Positions 13,384-25,655 are shown, numbered from the stretch's first letter. The stretch is 64,000 nucleotides of DNA from Hofstenia miamia (GCA_004352715.1 SCFE01000019.1:531228-595227); one strand, 5' to 3'. The notes: generated from the letters alone by a model not told the origin. A program made the numbers and translations.

Positions 13384-16300
13384 GTAGTTGTCGTATATTT
13401 TCTTCTTAATACAACAAATGAATGAATTTAAATAGTATGTATGATTGTTCATATTAGATGATCACTTACTGTATAGTTTTTTTATTCATCGATTGATTAC
13501 TTGATTCAAATTTGAATGAATTGTATAAGTTCTTTACCATATTATTTCACTTTTTTATTTTTTTCGCAGTACGATTTGCTGACTTCCATCGCTTCTCAAC
13601 ATTTTTAAAAGTTAATGAAAAACGTGTAACAACGCAGAGTTTTGCTAGTTTATTTGTTTTCTGGATATATAAAGAAATTTTACACATTCTTTTTCACACC
13701 TCCAAATTAAAACTTTGAAATATATTTATTACAATATTTAGTTTAAAACCATTGTGTTCAAATGTTTCCGTTCAGTATTTCAGTTTGACAGATTGACTGC
13801 CTAACTCAAACTTTGAGCATAGTGGTCTGTTAAGGTTATCTATTTCTACCTGCCTGCGGCCATATGGTAATATCTCACCCATTCTTTTTTACAGTTCAGA
13901 ATAAATTCTTTTCGCATTTAAAAACGTAAATGCTTCTTTTCTATGCGGTTTTTAATAGTGTAACCTTTATGTTAAAGCATTGTACGACCTATAAACGTGC
14001 TTCCTTTTATTGGCACTTGAAATTTGGGCGGAATTAATTGCTATTTTAAATATTGCCTTAAGAGGCTATTTATTTTTGCAACAAACTATGTCATGTGTTA
14101 AAATTTTATTGTGAATTATAAGAATTGCTTGTTAAGCTTTGTCTTTTGTTTGGAATTAATGTGTTTGGATTGCATCAAACATAATTTGAGGAAATAAATT
14201 TCTTGACGAACGCTGTCATATTTTTTAGTATCTAGAAAGGTTAAAATTTGCTATACTATAGTATCGTTGAAAAGATGTACTCATTCTCAAGATGCAATTA
14301 ATTCCTCATTAATGTTTATTTTTACATTTTAATTGCTCTGTGGTATTTTGTGGGCGTGTTTAACACAATGAGTTTTAGCAAAATTTTATATGCTAACCTG
14401 AAAACCTTTTCAATAATTTGACGATTTTTATCAAATGTTGAAGGTGTTTTTTAATGCTCCTATCCAGTGTTGACCATATTATTAAGTTTAACAGATTCGT
14501 TTTACAAAAACTAGAAATGTTTATTTAACCAATGTGTTTAATTGATTATTTATTGAACTTTTTTAGAATAACAAAAAATGGCTAAAGTTGTATTTTATAA
14601 CGCAAAAAATGGCGGTAATGGCGTTTTCAGATTGTATGAAAAAATGAAGGATTTAAAAAAAATCGCTCAGCATTAGTGGCCGAGTGTAAGAGAGAAAAAT
14701 ACATGCAACCTCAATCGTTAACGAAATCGATTAATTATATCAATAATGAATTAGATCTGTTAAACAGATCATAAATATGGCCATCACTGCTCCTATCGTG
14801 ATTTTGTTATAAAATAAATCCAAATAAGATTGGATTTTTGGTTGCTTACACATGCACCCTTCCTCTCGTTGTTCTGTTGGAAGATATATTTTGATGTATT
14901 GTAGCAGACATGTTTTTAGGAATTAGCAGTTTGGGATTGTTAATAAGCCCTGAATCACTGATTTTTCGAATTCACTATTCATTGACAAGTGTAATTCTTT
15001 AGTTCAGATTTTGAAGATAGCACCTGCCTTTTATGAGGCAATCCTTTCTGACATTGCCAGTTCACCAGCTTATTGTAAACCGTTATTAAACTTGATTCAT
15101 ATTGCATGGATTTATCATTTAAATCTTATTTACAACAAACATTTAAGTTGTACTACTACAGCTTTACATATTCTGTAAGTGTTATACCGGTCTAAAATTA
15201 TTTCAAATATATTCTTTTACATTTCAATAGTTACTGTGCCTCCTGGTTTACTGGGGATTGGTAGGGTCTACAATTTTAGGTTTTGACGGCCGAAAATGAA
15301 CTGAATATTTTAACATAAAAGTATATCAACTCTAACCTTCCCAGCGTGACTTTAAAAACACAAAGCGTCAACCATAATTTAGCCAACGTGCCATATTTGA
15401 CCCCCACTATAAATGACTTTGTGTTTTCACTTAGTCAGTGTGATTGAAAGATTAAATGGATAATCATCCATACAGTTCCATTTTTTTCAAGTTAGCTACA
15501 AGATGTGGTCTATGCCTATGAATACAGCCACAAAATTTATAATTCTTCATTGAATGAGAATTGATAATAACTCACTGTTTAGAAAAGTGTATTTTGTTTT
15601 ATTGAAGCTTTTTATACAGAAAGCAATTTATTTTGGCTTTAAAAAACTGATTTTTAGTGTGGGTAAAAATTAATCAAACTACCCTAACACGTCATTCTGT
15701 AGATATACCTCTCGAGTCCCAACTCAACTTTTGCTCTTGCTCCTCGACACACTACAAAGTTTCCTAGCTTTGTACCTGTAGTAATAATTGTGTCAAACTA
15801 CCTTTTGGTTGATTTGCTTGAATCACCACTGCATAGACATTTATTCCCAGTCTTTCTTTGTCAATGCGACGCATCGTCATAATGTGGCATCCATCAGTCT
15901 TAATATTATTCCGTGGATAAAACTAATCTTTCACTTATACAAAGATTGATAAATACTTATAAAATATCAAGTAGGAAATTGAAGTTTCTTTTGTGCCTGT
16001 AGAGGTTTTAATGCAGTACTTTAGACAAAGGTTAAAGTTAAAAATTATTTTATACTTTTTAAATGAAAAGTGAGATGTTATATAGCAACGCAAGTTCCTA
16101 TTAATGACTTATTACTACATTTTTGTTACAAATTTCTCTTTAATTATCTAATTAGCGTGCTTCCGACACAAAGAGGATGTTAATTGATAAATTCTTTGCT
16201 GATTTCTTTAAAACATATTTCTTTCAAAATTTAACTGCGTAATTTAATAGCAACAGACAGCCAATTTTGATGAATGTTCTTCATGCAAGCAATGGATTAT

Positions 16301-16697
16301 TAAAGAGGGAATCTATTAGATAAGATCCTTTAATATAAGATCCGCTTCACATGACGATCGTTTTTCAGAAATTAATTATACACCTGTGTTCTGAATCATA
16401 CATCGTTTAGGCAACGGTTAGACCATGTGATAGGTAGCATGGCCAGTTGCAAATTCGTCACATTGCTCATTATCTCGGGTGGTTAGACGTGCGATTCTAC
16501 CAAAATGTGACAGATCATGTTTGACCAATCACATAATCTAGCCGTAGCCTTATTTTCAACGTCTTGACGATTAAATAGGCTGTTGTAAGGATTTTATGTC
16601 TGAAATTTATAAAATATCAAAAAATTTTAATTATCTTCAGTTTCAATAGTCCTTAGGGTAAAAACCGTTTCTATAAATAATTTCATTGTAATTTTAG
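13384..16697. other. SHANK intron 5 (3.3 kb), no gene recognised
   Basis: AT-rich sequence; I found no coding region, RNA gene or clear mobile element in it. Confidence 0.5.
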
Positions 16698-16849
16698 AAA
16701 CGCCTCTCACATTAGCCACAAGTGTAAAAAATGCGACTTCTCTGATATACCTTCTCGTTGATGGTGGTGCAATTTTGGACTTCAAAAATAAAAAAGGATG
16801 TACTGCAGTACATTGTTCCGCTCTTTTCAATAATGTTAGAGGGCTGACA
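16698..16849 (+). CDS. SHANK: SHANK exon 6: ankyrin repeats
   Basis: 152 nt; enters in phase 1 and leaves in phase 0 at GTAAGT. It reads ETPLTLA...LLVDGGAILDFKNKKGCTAVHCSALF, one full ankyrin repeat plus the start of the next (TPLTLA and TAVHCSA are the TPLH-like turns). The same GGAxLDF...TAVHCA order occurs in vertebrate SHANKs. Confidence 0.93.
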
Positions 16850-16911
16850 GTAAGTAACTAATGATTTTAGTTCTAACTTAGCAATGAAAGTGTAGAGCCA
16901 GAAACTTCTGA

Positions 16912-17347
16912 CTAGAGATAAGCGCGGTACAAGTTTTGTAAAAATTTTCTACCGCAGAGAAAAATAATTCACCGCTAGCCACCGCAATAAATGAAATTTT
17001 TCCGCGGTATACCGCAACAATGGCGATTTTTATCTTCGTATTAAAAGATAGATATTTCTGAATTGCTTTTTAGTTATGGATCATTCGTAGAAAAGTTTAA
17101 AGACAATTTCTTAGGTAATTGTCATTTCGTTTAATTTTATTAGAGTAGTATCAAATTGCCAATGAAATGTGTAAAAATTACTTTGAATATTTTGTATGTG
17201 AAGTCTTTGCTTCAGAAACAGTTTTTTGAGAAACAATTTGAGACTTTAAATCTTAAAACAAAACACATTATCTGTATAACTTTTATGCCGCTGCAAGAGT
17301 TGTGTAAATCGCTACCGCGGTATTACCGCATCGCATTCTTCTCTACT
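16912..17347. mobile_element. Possible hAT-like MITE with repeated ACCGC motifs
   Basis: The ends TAGAGATAAGCGCGGTAC and, reverse-complemented, TAGAGAAGAATGCG...GCGGTAATAC resemble each other imperfectly. ACCGC/GCGGT motifs recur at both ends (for example CCGCGGTATACCGC and ACCGCGGTATTACCGC), which is typical of subterminal transposase-binding repeats. No coding sequence. No clear target duplication was found. Lies in SHANK intron 6. Confidence 0.35.
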
Positions 17348-18880
17348 TATTTACCCACTGTTCAGTCGTTGATTATTAACTGCAGGACAAATGATTTAGA
17401 GTAGGAATTTTAATTTGGAAGCATTTAAATAATTTAAAGATTTAAATCACTGTAAAGATGGTATCTTAATTGATTTAAATATTTATTTGAAGGCTAGTAG
17501 ATTGTCTGCAAAGTATATGTTACGTTGTATATTGCGTACATCCATTTAAAGGATTTAATTTTTAACATTCTGAAGTAATATGCTTGGTCGGGTCGGAACT
17601 TATTTCTTATAATTTGATACTTCAGTTTTCATTTTTTTAAAAATTCATTTTTTTCATTTTTCAGTAATTTTTAATTTTTTAATTCTTCATGTGGAATTTA
17701 AACAACTAGTAATTCGTTCATTTTCACCCGCAATGGGATGTAATTGCAAGTCAGTTGACTTCGTTCTTATTATTTTCATGGTTTCTAAAATATTACCAAG
17801 TAAGACGTAATAGTCGTTTGATGATTACTGTTTTTATTTTAATCGCAAAAAATGATTTCCGAACTCTACTAAAAATTGAAGACAAATTGAAAATCTTACT
17901 ACTCGCATGAGTGTACAATATAATATGAATTAATTTTATGGCATGACTTCCAATAACAACCCACATTTTTAGGTAGTTAAAGGTCAATAAAATAATCAAA
18001 TTTTACCATCAAATTGCAAAGTTCACAGGATTATTTGTTGAAAGACGTGCTTTGCTGTCGAGTGACATTCTGTTCACACTTTATAGTTGCTTGTCAATAT
18101 TTGAGAGATGTTATACCGTGTTAAATATTTATTGCCGCAGCTGTGAGATTTCATACACTTTCATTTTTGATGTTTACTTTTCAAAATTACACAACATCCA
18201 TTGTTGTATCACTTATTTTAATAAAGTTCTTTGTCATGTGCATGACATAGTCTTTCACCCATTACATAGTCCTGCACGTATCAATATCGGAGAGCTGCTG
18301 AGGAAAATTTTGACCCGTTATAAGTAATTAAATTATCATTTTTAATCTAATACATATTTATTGAAAATATCGATATCAATTAACTTCTTTAGGAATTGTT
18401 ATGCCGAAAAATTCTCATACCGTTATGTTAAATGATTGATTTTACTTTGCATGATGCATACAATTTTGTAGTTGGTTCGTCAACTTAAGTTTAGATTGCA
18501 TCTAGTGTTCTGCGGGACCAGGATTGTCTTGGTTCCAGTTCCATTTAGTCCCACTGGTTTTGGTCGTATCCCTGTCCAATGAAATTGTTTGGTCCCTTAG
18601 TCCCATTGGTCCCATGACATGCATAACTTCGGTTTTGACAAAAATTAGCAAAAATTATGAGTAATATTCTAAAATCCGTAGTCCAAGCTCCTTTATTTTT
18701 GTTCCCAGTCCCATACTGGTACCTAACCCATTCAGTTTTTTCGTCCCAATTACCAGTCACATGGGGACTAGCCTAGCTGTATCCTAAAACGAATTTTTTA
18801 CTATTGACTCAGCTATATGCAACTCCAAAGCTAATCAAATGCAGCTTTTACAATATTTGAAAGTGTATAATTGTATTTAG

Positions 18881-19048
18881 ATGCTCTTTGAAATGGGTGC
18901 TTCGCCAAATTATGTAGACGAAAAAGGCGTCACGGTTCTTCATCAAGCAGTGCAGCTCAATTGTCAAATCTCCGTGATTGACTGTTTGTTAAAGAATGGT
19001 GCTAAAATAGGCATCAGTGGGGCTAGTGGCTGGCAAGAGATTCATTAC
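18881..19048 (+). CDS. SHANK: SHANK exon 7: ankyrin repeats
   Basis: Fifty-six codons, phase 0 at both ends (acceptor GTATTTAG, donor GTAAGT). It contains EMGASPNYVDEKGVTVLHQA and then LLKNGAKIGI...GWQEIH. GASPxY and GWQEIH are hallmark ankyrin turns of SHANK. An unspliced frame runs on into the intron past 19048, but that extension loses the ankyrin pattern. Confidence 0.93.
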
Positions 19049-19343
19049 GTAAGTTTCCCTCAGCATCACGTTTATGTTTCTCGATGGAATTTTTTACCTT
19101 GTTTTCCATTGAAAGAATTTTATAAAAATATTTTTTCAACTTTTCAATGTTTTGACAACCTTTTAGTGTTAAAATGCATAGATGTGCTTTGAGGAAATAC
19201 TTTTCATCTCTTCTTCAGCTAATGCATTCTTAATACCACTATCCGCGATAAATTAATAAATTTTCATTTTTACATCACTGAAAAATTGAGTTTTCTTTAA
19301 GAATAATATTTTTGAAATACCCTGATAGATGACTACACGACAA

Positions 19344-19640
19344 TTAGCTGAAAGCATTAATACAAAGTTCCAACAAAGGTCGATAATTAGGCCTACGGCC
19401 AGCCAAAAACTGATCCGCCCCCAAATTTAAATATATTGAGTCATTTTGCACAAAACCAGTAAAAAAATAATATGGCCTTTGCGGTTCAAAACTCGGGTTC
19501 AGTGGTTCGGCCATGACCACTTGTAACTCTGGAATGACATCTACACCATTGACATTATTCATTCGTCGATGTCTAGTTTCGGACTTGATATCTTCGTCGA
19601 ACACATGATGACGGATTCTCCGCCTTTGATTTGGAAATTT
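19344..19640 (-). other. Unexplained minus-strand ORF inside SHANK intron 7
   Basis: An open frame of about 95-100 codons on the strand opposite SHANK, with balanced amino-acid composition (for example PQRPYYFFTGFVQNDSIYLN and LAGRRPNYRPLLELC). It ends at a TAA near 19342. I do not recognise a family; a loose resemblance to the end of SPRY-type domains is only an impression. It may be a fragment of a nested gene, a processed pseudogene or a transposon ORF. Confidence 0.3.
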
Positions 19641-20721
19641 TCATTCAATTAATTTTGTGAGTTATCGTTTAACCGATATAAATTTGTAGTATTTATTCAG
19701 TTAATAAAAATGGAGTGCTTTGATGTCTATAGGAAGTTTCTTTAAAACTTTTTCTTCACTGCCATTGCAATGAAATGCTTTGATAAATTGACTACTTTCA
19801 AAACTTGTAGATATGTATTAATGTTTTTAATTTTATTGAAATTTAGCACATTGCAAATATATTAATAGTTTATAATAGTTTTGATGCAATAAGATCAATT
19901 TTGTTTTGATTTTTACCATAGACTAGGACTTGAAGATTTTTTCCCCAATGTAAAACCTCGAGTTTTTGTATGATATAAATGAGAAGATAAGCGAATTTTG
20001 AAATCGTTTAAAGAAAAGTGTTTAATGTTATCATTCTCTTGCTGTTTTCAATGAAATTATTTATTTATTTCAAATCGATTGATTTGTTCTGTCGACAAAA
20101 GAATCTACTTGTTTTGTCAACAGAGCACTACAATTTCTGTTTCCATCTACAATTTTACAAAGCTTTGACTGGAAGCTATTGATTGATTTATCGATAATTG
20201 GTCTATTCATTAATCGGTTTGAAAAATCGTTCACTGGAAACAGGGCTTTACATATACGATTTTAATTACATGCACGAAGTTTTGTAATATTGTGATATTT
20301 ACTGAATCAAAGGGTTCTTAACTTTTTTTAGTTATAACTTATAAGCCATTATGCACTCAATGTGAATAACTCTAAAAAGTTTTAATTATAAAGAAATTAT
20401 TATGTAAACATACATTACTGTTCTCAAACCATAATTTTGTGAATTAAAAAACTCAAAAGTACAATTTTAGGTTTGTAGCATTGTATAGTAGTGATATTTA
20501 TGATAATTTAATCGTTGACCGCTAGTTGCTGTATGTTATATCTGATCAGTTTATGAATGCATTTCTCCATGACTTTGTAATTGGAATCCATGATTTTTAT
20601 GGAGTAATTTGAATAATAATCCGAAATTAATCTTCCACTGACTGGTTGGAAATATATTAATTTTATTTCATTGAGCTTATTAGGAAATCGAGGGATTAAA
20701 ATCTTTTATAGAATTCTTTAG

Positions 20722-20838
20722 GCATGTAAAGTGGGAAACGAATTCGTGGTTGAAAAGTTATTATTCTACGGAGCGGATATCAATGCACAAACCTCCGCGC
20801 TGAACACACCTCTACACATTTGCGCCCTTTACAACAAG
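20722..20838 (+). CDS. SHANK: SHANK exon 8: ankyrin repeat
   Basis: Thirty-nine codons, phase 0 at both ends (acceptor CTTTAG, donor GTAAGT). It reads ACKVGNEFVVEKLLFYGADI followed by NTPLHICALYNK, a textbook ankyrin repeat; the TPLHICALYN wording is very close to the vertebrate SHANK repeat. The intron that follows is the largest in the gene (about 12.4 kb) and holds most of the mobile-element debris. Confidence 0.94.
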
Positions 20839-20911
20839 GTAAGTTTTTACCCATATTAACCCAGGATATGACAAAATCGATCCATTTTGTGAAACTTTGT
20901 TCACAACCTCA

Positions 20912-20913
<2 letters not shown>

Positions 20914-20950
<37 letters not shown>
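20914..20950. repeat. (TA)n microsatellite
   Basis: TA tract just downstream of SHANK exon 8, adjoining the 5' end of Penelope copy 1. Similar tracts occur beside several mobile elements and gaps in the window. Confidence 0.95.
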
Positions 20951-20955
<5 letters not shown>

Positions 20956-21704
20956 TTAGACAGTTTTACTGTTTAAAATCTTTGATGAATTTATCAGTAG
21001 ATGAAGAAAATGCCTTAAAATATGGTTTGAATATGAGTTGGCCTCAAAAAATGAATAAATTGAAAGTTAAAATTGAAACAAAATCATTTTTCAAACAGTT
21101 ATCCCAAAAAAAATCAATTCAATGATACTGAAGATAAACATTGGCGAAAAAGGATAAAACGCATATTTCATAAATATGTCCATATGCATGCATACTTTTA
21201 TCCCTGATGAGGTAAAAACACTATTGAATGCATCGAAAATTTTGTCAAACGATAAATCCATTTATATTAGTAAATTTGACAAAGGAAATGGAATAGTTAT
21301 AGTGGATAAAACTTACTATATTAATCAATCAAAAACATTTATAACAACATTAGAAGTACTGGCGCCCAACCTGCAAGATTATATGGTTTGGCCAAGATTC
21401 ATTAAGATTGCAAAAGGCAACCATTTCGACCAATTCTTAGCATGGTTGATAGTAAAACTTCAAATTTAGCATGTTATCTTGACAAATTAGTAAATCCGAT
21501 TATTCCATCAAAGTTTAACATTTCAAACACAGACGAATTTTTAGAAAATTTAAGAAAATAAATAATTCACAACCAATATTGAAAAAATTACATTGTTAGT
21601 ATTGATGTAAAATCATTATTTACGAATATCCCGGTAGAAGAAACAATTGATCACATTGCAAAACTGATAGATCCCACAAAATTGCCTATGTCAATCGACA
21701 CTTT

Positions 21705-22397
21705 GTGAACATTATTGAGATTATCTTGCAAAGTGTTCTGTTTATGTTCAATGAACAAACACATTGTCAAACTGATGGAATGGCAATGGACTCTCAATTA
21801 AGCCCAACAATGGCATCTTTTGTAATCGATATGGTTGAAACAAAGCTTAAAGATTATAATAACAAAGATAAATTATTTATGTATACTCGCTATGTTGACG
21901 ATATATTTTGTGTGGTGGAAAATGAGAAGATTGCCAATGATCTGTTAAATTTTTTAAGTGACAGTAATCCATCTTTGAAATTTACAGTTGAAAAGAAACA
22001 AAATAAAAGATTAAGTTTCCTAGATGTTGAAATTATTAAAACTGAAAACGAATTTCTAACGAAATTGCATAAAAAACCCACAAATAGTGGACTTTTTATT
22101 CCTTTTGCAACACATTGTGAGTTGATACATAAAAGAAACACGATCAAAGCCATCTTAAATGGAGAATTTCTTACATGCTCATCATATGAACATCTATTAA
22201 ATGCATTTGAAGCAATATCAAACATCTTGTTAAGAAATGGATATCCACAAAAAATGATTAAATCAGAAAAGGATAGAATATTTCGTAATAAACCACAACC
22301 AAAAAAAAGATCAATTAGTAGAGAGAATAACTTGGAAACTACAGTATATTACATCAAATTCTGTAACTACCTTAAAAAAGAAGATACAAGAACTTAA
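21705..22397 (+). pseudogene. Penelope RT fragment, longest open piece (230 codons)
   Basis: Contains RT motifs B (GMAMDSQLSP) and C (YTRYVDDIFCVV) and the downstream connector region (FLDVEIIKTENEF, KPTNSGLFIPF). The upstream RT motifs lie in other frames and the nuclease continues in another frame past 22397, so this is a fragment of one former polyprotein. Confidence 0.88.
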
Positions 22398-22764
22398 CCA
22401 AGAATTAAGTGTCAAGATTATGCCAATATTTCAAACTCTGAAAACTTCGCATTTTCTCAAAAACAAAGACAATTATAAATGTGATGAATGTGAAAGTTCA
22501 TACATTGGGGAAACGAGAAGGCAATACGAATACAGAATTTCAGAGCATATGCAAGGTCATCTTCAATCAGAAATATAGTGCTATGAACATTAACCTAAGA
22601 GGAAAAACTTTACTATTTTAATGAAAACCAAGCATACAAGAAAAGCTATATTCATAAAAGAAACTAAGGAGAATCTATTAAATAAACAATTACGTCAAAG
22701 ACTAATTATCGCATAAGATCTACTAATTACAATTTTAATATCATAAAATTTGTTTATACCACCA

Positions 22765-22845
22765 TATTATTTTAGTTATTTTGTATTGACGATGAGTGAA
22801 GACACTCGAAACATGTTTACATAAAATATTTCTTGTTTTTTACAA

Positions 22846-22883
<38 letters not shown>

Positions 22884-22968
22884 TTCATTGTAAAAAACAA
22901 GAAATATTTTATGTAAACATGTTTCGAGTGTCTTCACTCATCGTCAATACAAAATAACTAAAATAATA
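22765..22968. repeat. Perfect 88-bp inverted repeat around (TA)n at the Penelope 3' end
   Basis: Arms 22765-22852 and 22881-22968 appear identical in reverse complement, separated only by TA repeats. The right arm stops exactly at an assembly gap. Each arm carries one hammerhead-like core. Confidence 0.85.
22786..22812 (+). ncRNA. Hammerhead-ribozyme-like core, Penelope copy 1 (3' end)
   Basis: TTGACGA, then a perfect 5-bp helix GAGTG-AAGA-CACTC, then GAAAC. This matches the hammerhead core CUGANGA-helix II-GAAA except that C3 is U. Penelope-like elements are known to carry hammerhead motifs in their terminal repeats. Helices I and III were not resolved, so cleavage activity is not claimed. 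Confidence 0.5.
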
Positions 22969-23021
22969 NNNNNNNNNNNNNNNNNNNNNNNNNNNNNNNN
23001 NNNNNNNNNNNNNNNNNNNNN
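22969..23021. other. Assembly gap (53 N)
   Basis: Run of N between the inverted Penelope tail and a (TA)n tract. Confidence 0.99.
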
Positions 23022-23039
23022 TATATATATATATATATA

Positions 23040-23760
23040 TATATATTCATTTTTAAGCGCTATGAAAAATATATACCGGCTTCAATTCTGAAAATCATCA
23101 TCAATAACAATTATTTACAATTGATAATACTTCTATACATAATTACAACATGCATTTTGAATAAATTACCGTTATCATACTTTGTTGGTTATTTAGTAAT
23201 GAATGTTGCTTGCTTGATGGTTAAAGCTTCGCCTATTTTAGGACGTTCTTAATTGCATGTAAACATTCCTTTGCTTGGTGTTCATGCATAAATACTTATG
23301 ATTTTAGATGTCCGTTAATATGCTCCAAATTGTTGTTACCAAATGCTTCCCCGACGTATGATTTTTCGCAGTCATCACATTTGAGTTGTAGAAAACAAAG
23401 GAAACTAAGTTCATTTGAATACCATCATTATTTTGGAACATATATTTAGTTTTATTAGATGTAAATATAGGAACGATCTTTGTCGATTTCAAATTTTAAT
23501 TTATATTTTTCTTGGAATCATCAAGCTTTTCCATTATATTCTCTTCCTGGTCATTGTTGCAAAACAAAGTATTTGAATATTTTGTATGAATTTATGCAGA
23601 TAACCATTATCTTCTAGTATTTTAAAAACTGTTGGCGGCATCGACTTTTTAAGAATTTATGAAATATGCAATTACACTCAAGCACTTGTGCAAAATATTC
23701 AACTTTCATCAGCTTTAGTTATTTAAAACAGCAGTCGATCAAACTGCTTTCTCAGTATAC
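23040..23760 (-). pseudogene. Penelope-like retroelement copy 2, 3' remnant
   Basis: On the minus strand a GIY-YIG-like segment reads CDDCEKSYVGEA (Cys codons at 23368-23379, YVGE region at 23347-23358), parallel to CDECESSYIGET in copy 1. Upstream on the same strand a piece with NGYLHKFIQNI resembles the RT connector region. Broken by stops. Oriented tail to tail with copy 1 and clearly a different subfamily. Confidence 0.65.
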
Positions 23761-24829
23761 AGAGTGTCCGTTAAATCTGGACACAGGAAAAGTAACCATT
23801 TTTCAATGTAAGTTTTAAAATTATTAATATTTTTTGTATCCATGCTTCAAGAAAGATTAAAATTTATAGTTCTCAGTAACTAATGTATACAGCTGATGTG
23901 AAACCCAAAACAGATTATTAATGGTCTAATCTAAAGCAATCAACTGACGACTAATTGCATTGACATGTTAGTCAACATCGTAATTTCCAACTAATGCGAA
24001 ATTGACAGTTATGCCATTTAAGCTTGTTTTTATTCCGTAACAATGTGCTCAAAATTTTGGCCAATAGGAATGATAACTTAAACATTTATAATTGTTAGAT
24101 TTAAAAATTATTTCTTGTATTAACCGAAAAGTGTTTATTAAGCACTCCTTGAATGAATACAACAAAGAAAAAGAGGACAGGTGATAATACTAGTCTATAA
24201 CTAGTAATCATTGCATATTGAAATGTTGCATAAATTATTCTTAGATATATAAATATTTTAGTTGTTTACAATAGTAGTGAATGAAAAGTTATAATTTTCG
24301 TTATATTGGTTCCAAAAATGTTTGAAGTAGTCTATTATACATTACGTACACGCTTATTTATATAAATAAGCTGTAAATTAATAAATGTACAAATTGTACA
24401 AATGGGGCAAATATTTGGAAAATTGCCATTTACAAAAATTATCCATTTTATCCAAATAATTGGCAAATATTTGCCAAATTTTCCAAATGAATTTACTAGG
24501 GAAGGAATGTATAACTCAGAATTTGTATTTTTTATGAATAAACTAGTTTTGTATTTCTTATTAAAATTGTGTATGCACACATCTAAAAAATTGAATTTTG
24601 TTTCCTTGAGATTTCATGTTGAATTGAATATACTTAAGATGACTATTGAGATATTTTAGATGACCTCTACTTCTACCCGGAGTTCCTTTCAAATACTACT
24701 TTCCCACACTGTTCTTCTTAAAGTGTGTTACTAGATCACATCGTTCAAAAGAATTTGCCAGTTTTTATAAAATTGGTTTTAGTTTACAGTTTTGTATTTA
24801 AAATTATTTTTCAAATTGTACTTGCCATT

Positions 24830-25400
24830 GGTGTCACTATTCATACAAGCAGCCTGTCAGTCCTCAATCTAGGTGTCATTATTGACTCTGACTTATCCTT
24901 CCGACTTCACATTTCGCGCGTTGTCAAGTCTTGCTTCGCCGTTCCAAGCAATTTCTGGAAGGTCCGAAGTTGGTTTACATTTGATTCTGCGAAGGCTCTT
25001 GTTAACGCTCATGTTCTCTCTTGCATCGACCTTTCCAATTCTCTTCTTTCTCATGCCCTGATTATATCTTATCCTCTATAGAGAGTCCAAAACTGTGCGG
25101 CCCGGTTCTTATATGCTCTCTAATCTTACTCGCAGTGTCCAATGGCTCATAGTCCGTTGTCGAATTAGCTATAAACTACCCACGATTGTTTATAACTGTC
25201 TTCACTCACAGGGTTCGCCTTCTTACATATCATCTCTCTTGATTATTCAACCGTCGTGTTCTCTAATCCATCCACACATTACCCCTTAAAATTATATTCG
25301 TTGTAGTCGTGCCTTTCGTGCTATGGCAGCTAATCAATGAAACTTTCTCCCTTACCAGTTACGCTCCATTAGCGACGGGACTCTTTTCAGCAAGAATCTA
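24830..25400 (+). pseudogene. CR1/L2-like LINE reverse transcriptase C-terminal fragment
   Basis: A frame reads LGVIIDSDLSFRLHISRVVKSC and downstream VQNCAARFLY, RCRISYKL, VYNCLHSQGSPSYISSLL. These are the ordered landmarks of the RT C-terminus of CR1/L2/Rex-type non-LTR elements (LGVxxDxxLSF, QNxAAR, LPVxxRIxxK, YxxLxGxxPxYxxxLL). At least two frameshifts or stops separate them. Confidence 0.75.
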
Positions 25401-25655
25401 AAGATGAAATATAATTCATTTAACACTGCATAAATTAATACATTTTAAACTCAATTTTTTGGAATAATTGTATAAATCGACATTAAATGATTAAGAAAAA
25501 TTATATTAACAAATTCACACAATTAACTTAAAACGATTTACAGCCTTCTTTATTTCGCTCTAGTGATGAGGATCTAGAGATCTTGCATAAATATGTAACC
25601 TTCAGATTCACAATTATTAAAGTAATATGTTAAGCATTTGTGATTTACTTTTTAA

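Larger units (their letters stand above)
20951..22860 (+). mobile_element. Penelope-like retroelement copy 1 (broken)
   Basis: Inserted in the sense direction in SHANK intron 8, just after a (TA)n tract. In several frames it shows, in order: an N-terminal RT-associated region with DKGNGIVIVD (about 21280-21310), SIDVKSLFTNIP (about 21600-21640), GMAMDSQLSP, RYVDDIF (YVDDIF at 21891-21908), a thumb region with FLDVEI, and a GIY-YIG-like nuclease with CDEC followed by SYIGET at 22481-22515. RT plus GIY-YIG in this order defines Penelope-like elements. Stops and frameshifts make it inactive. A hammerhead-like core lies at its 3' end. Confidence 0.88.

Noticed and set aside
21890-22225. 111-codon minus frame over the Penelope RT
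   Set aside because: It is the antisense shadow of the Penelope coding sequence.
23764-23800. GAGTGTCC...GGACAC inverted words as a transposon end
   Set aside because: No matching second terminus was found within reach.
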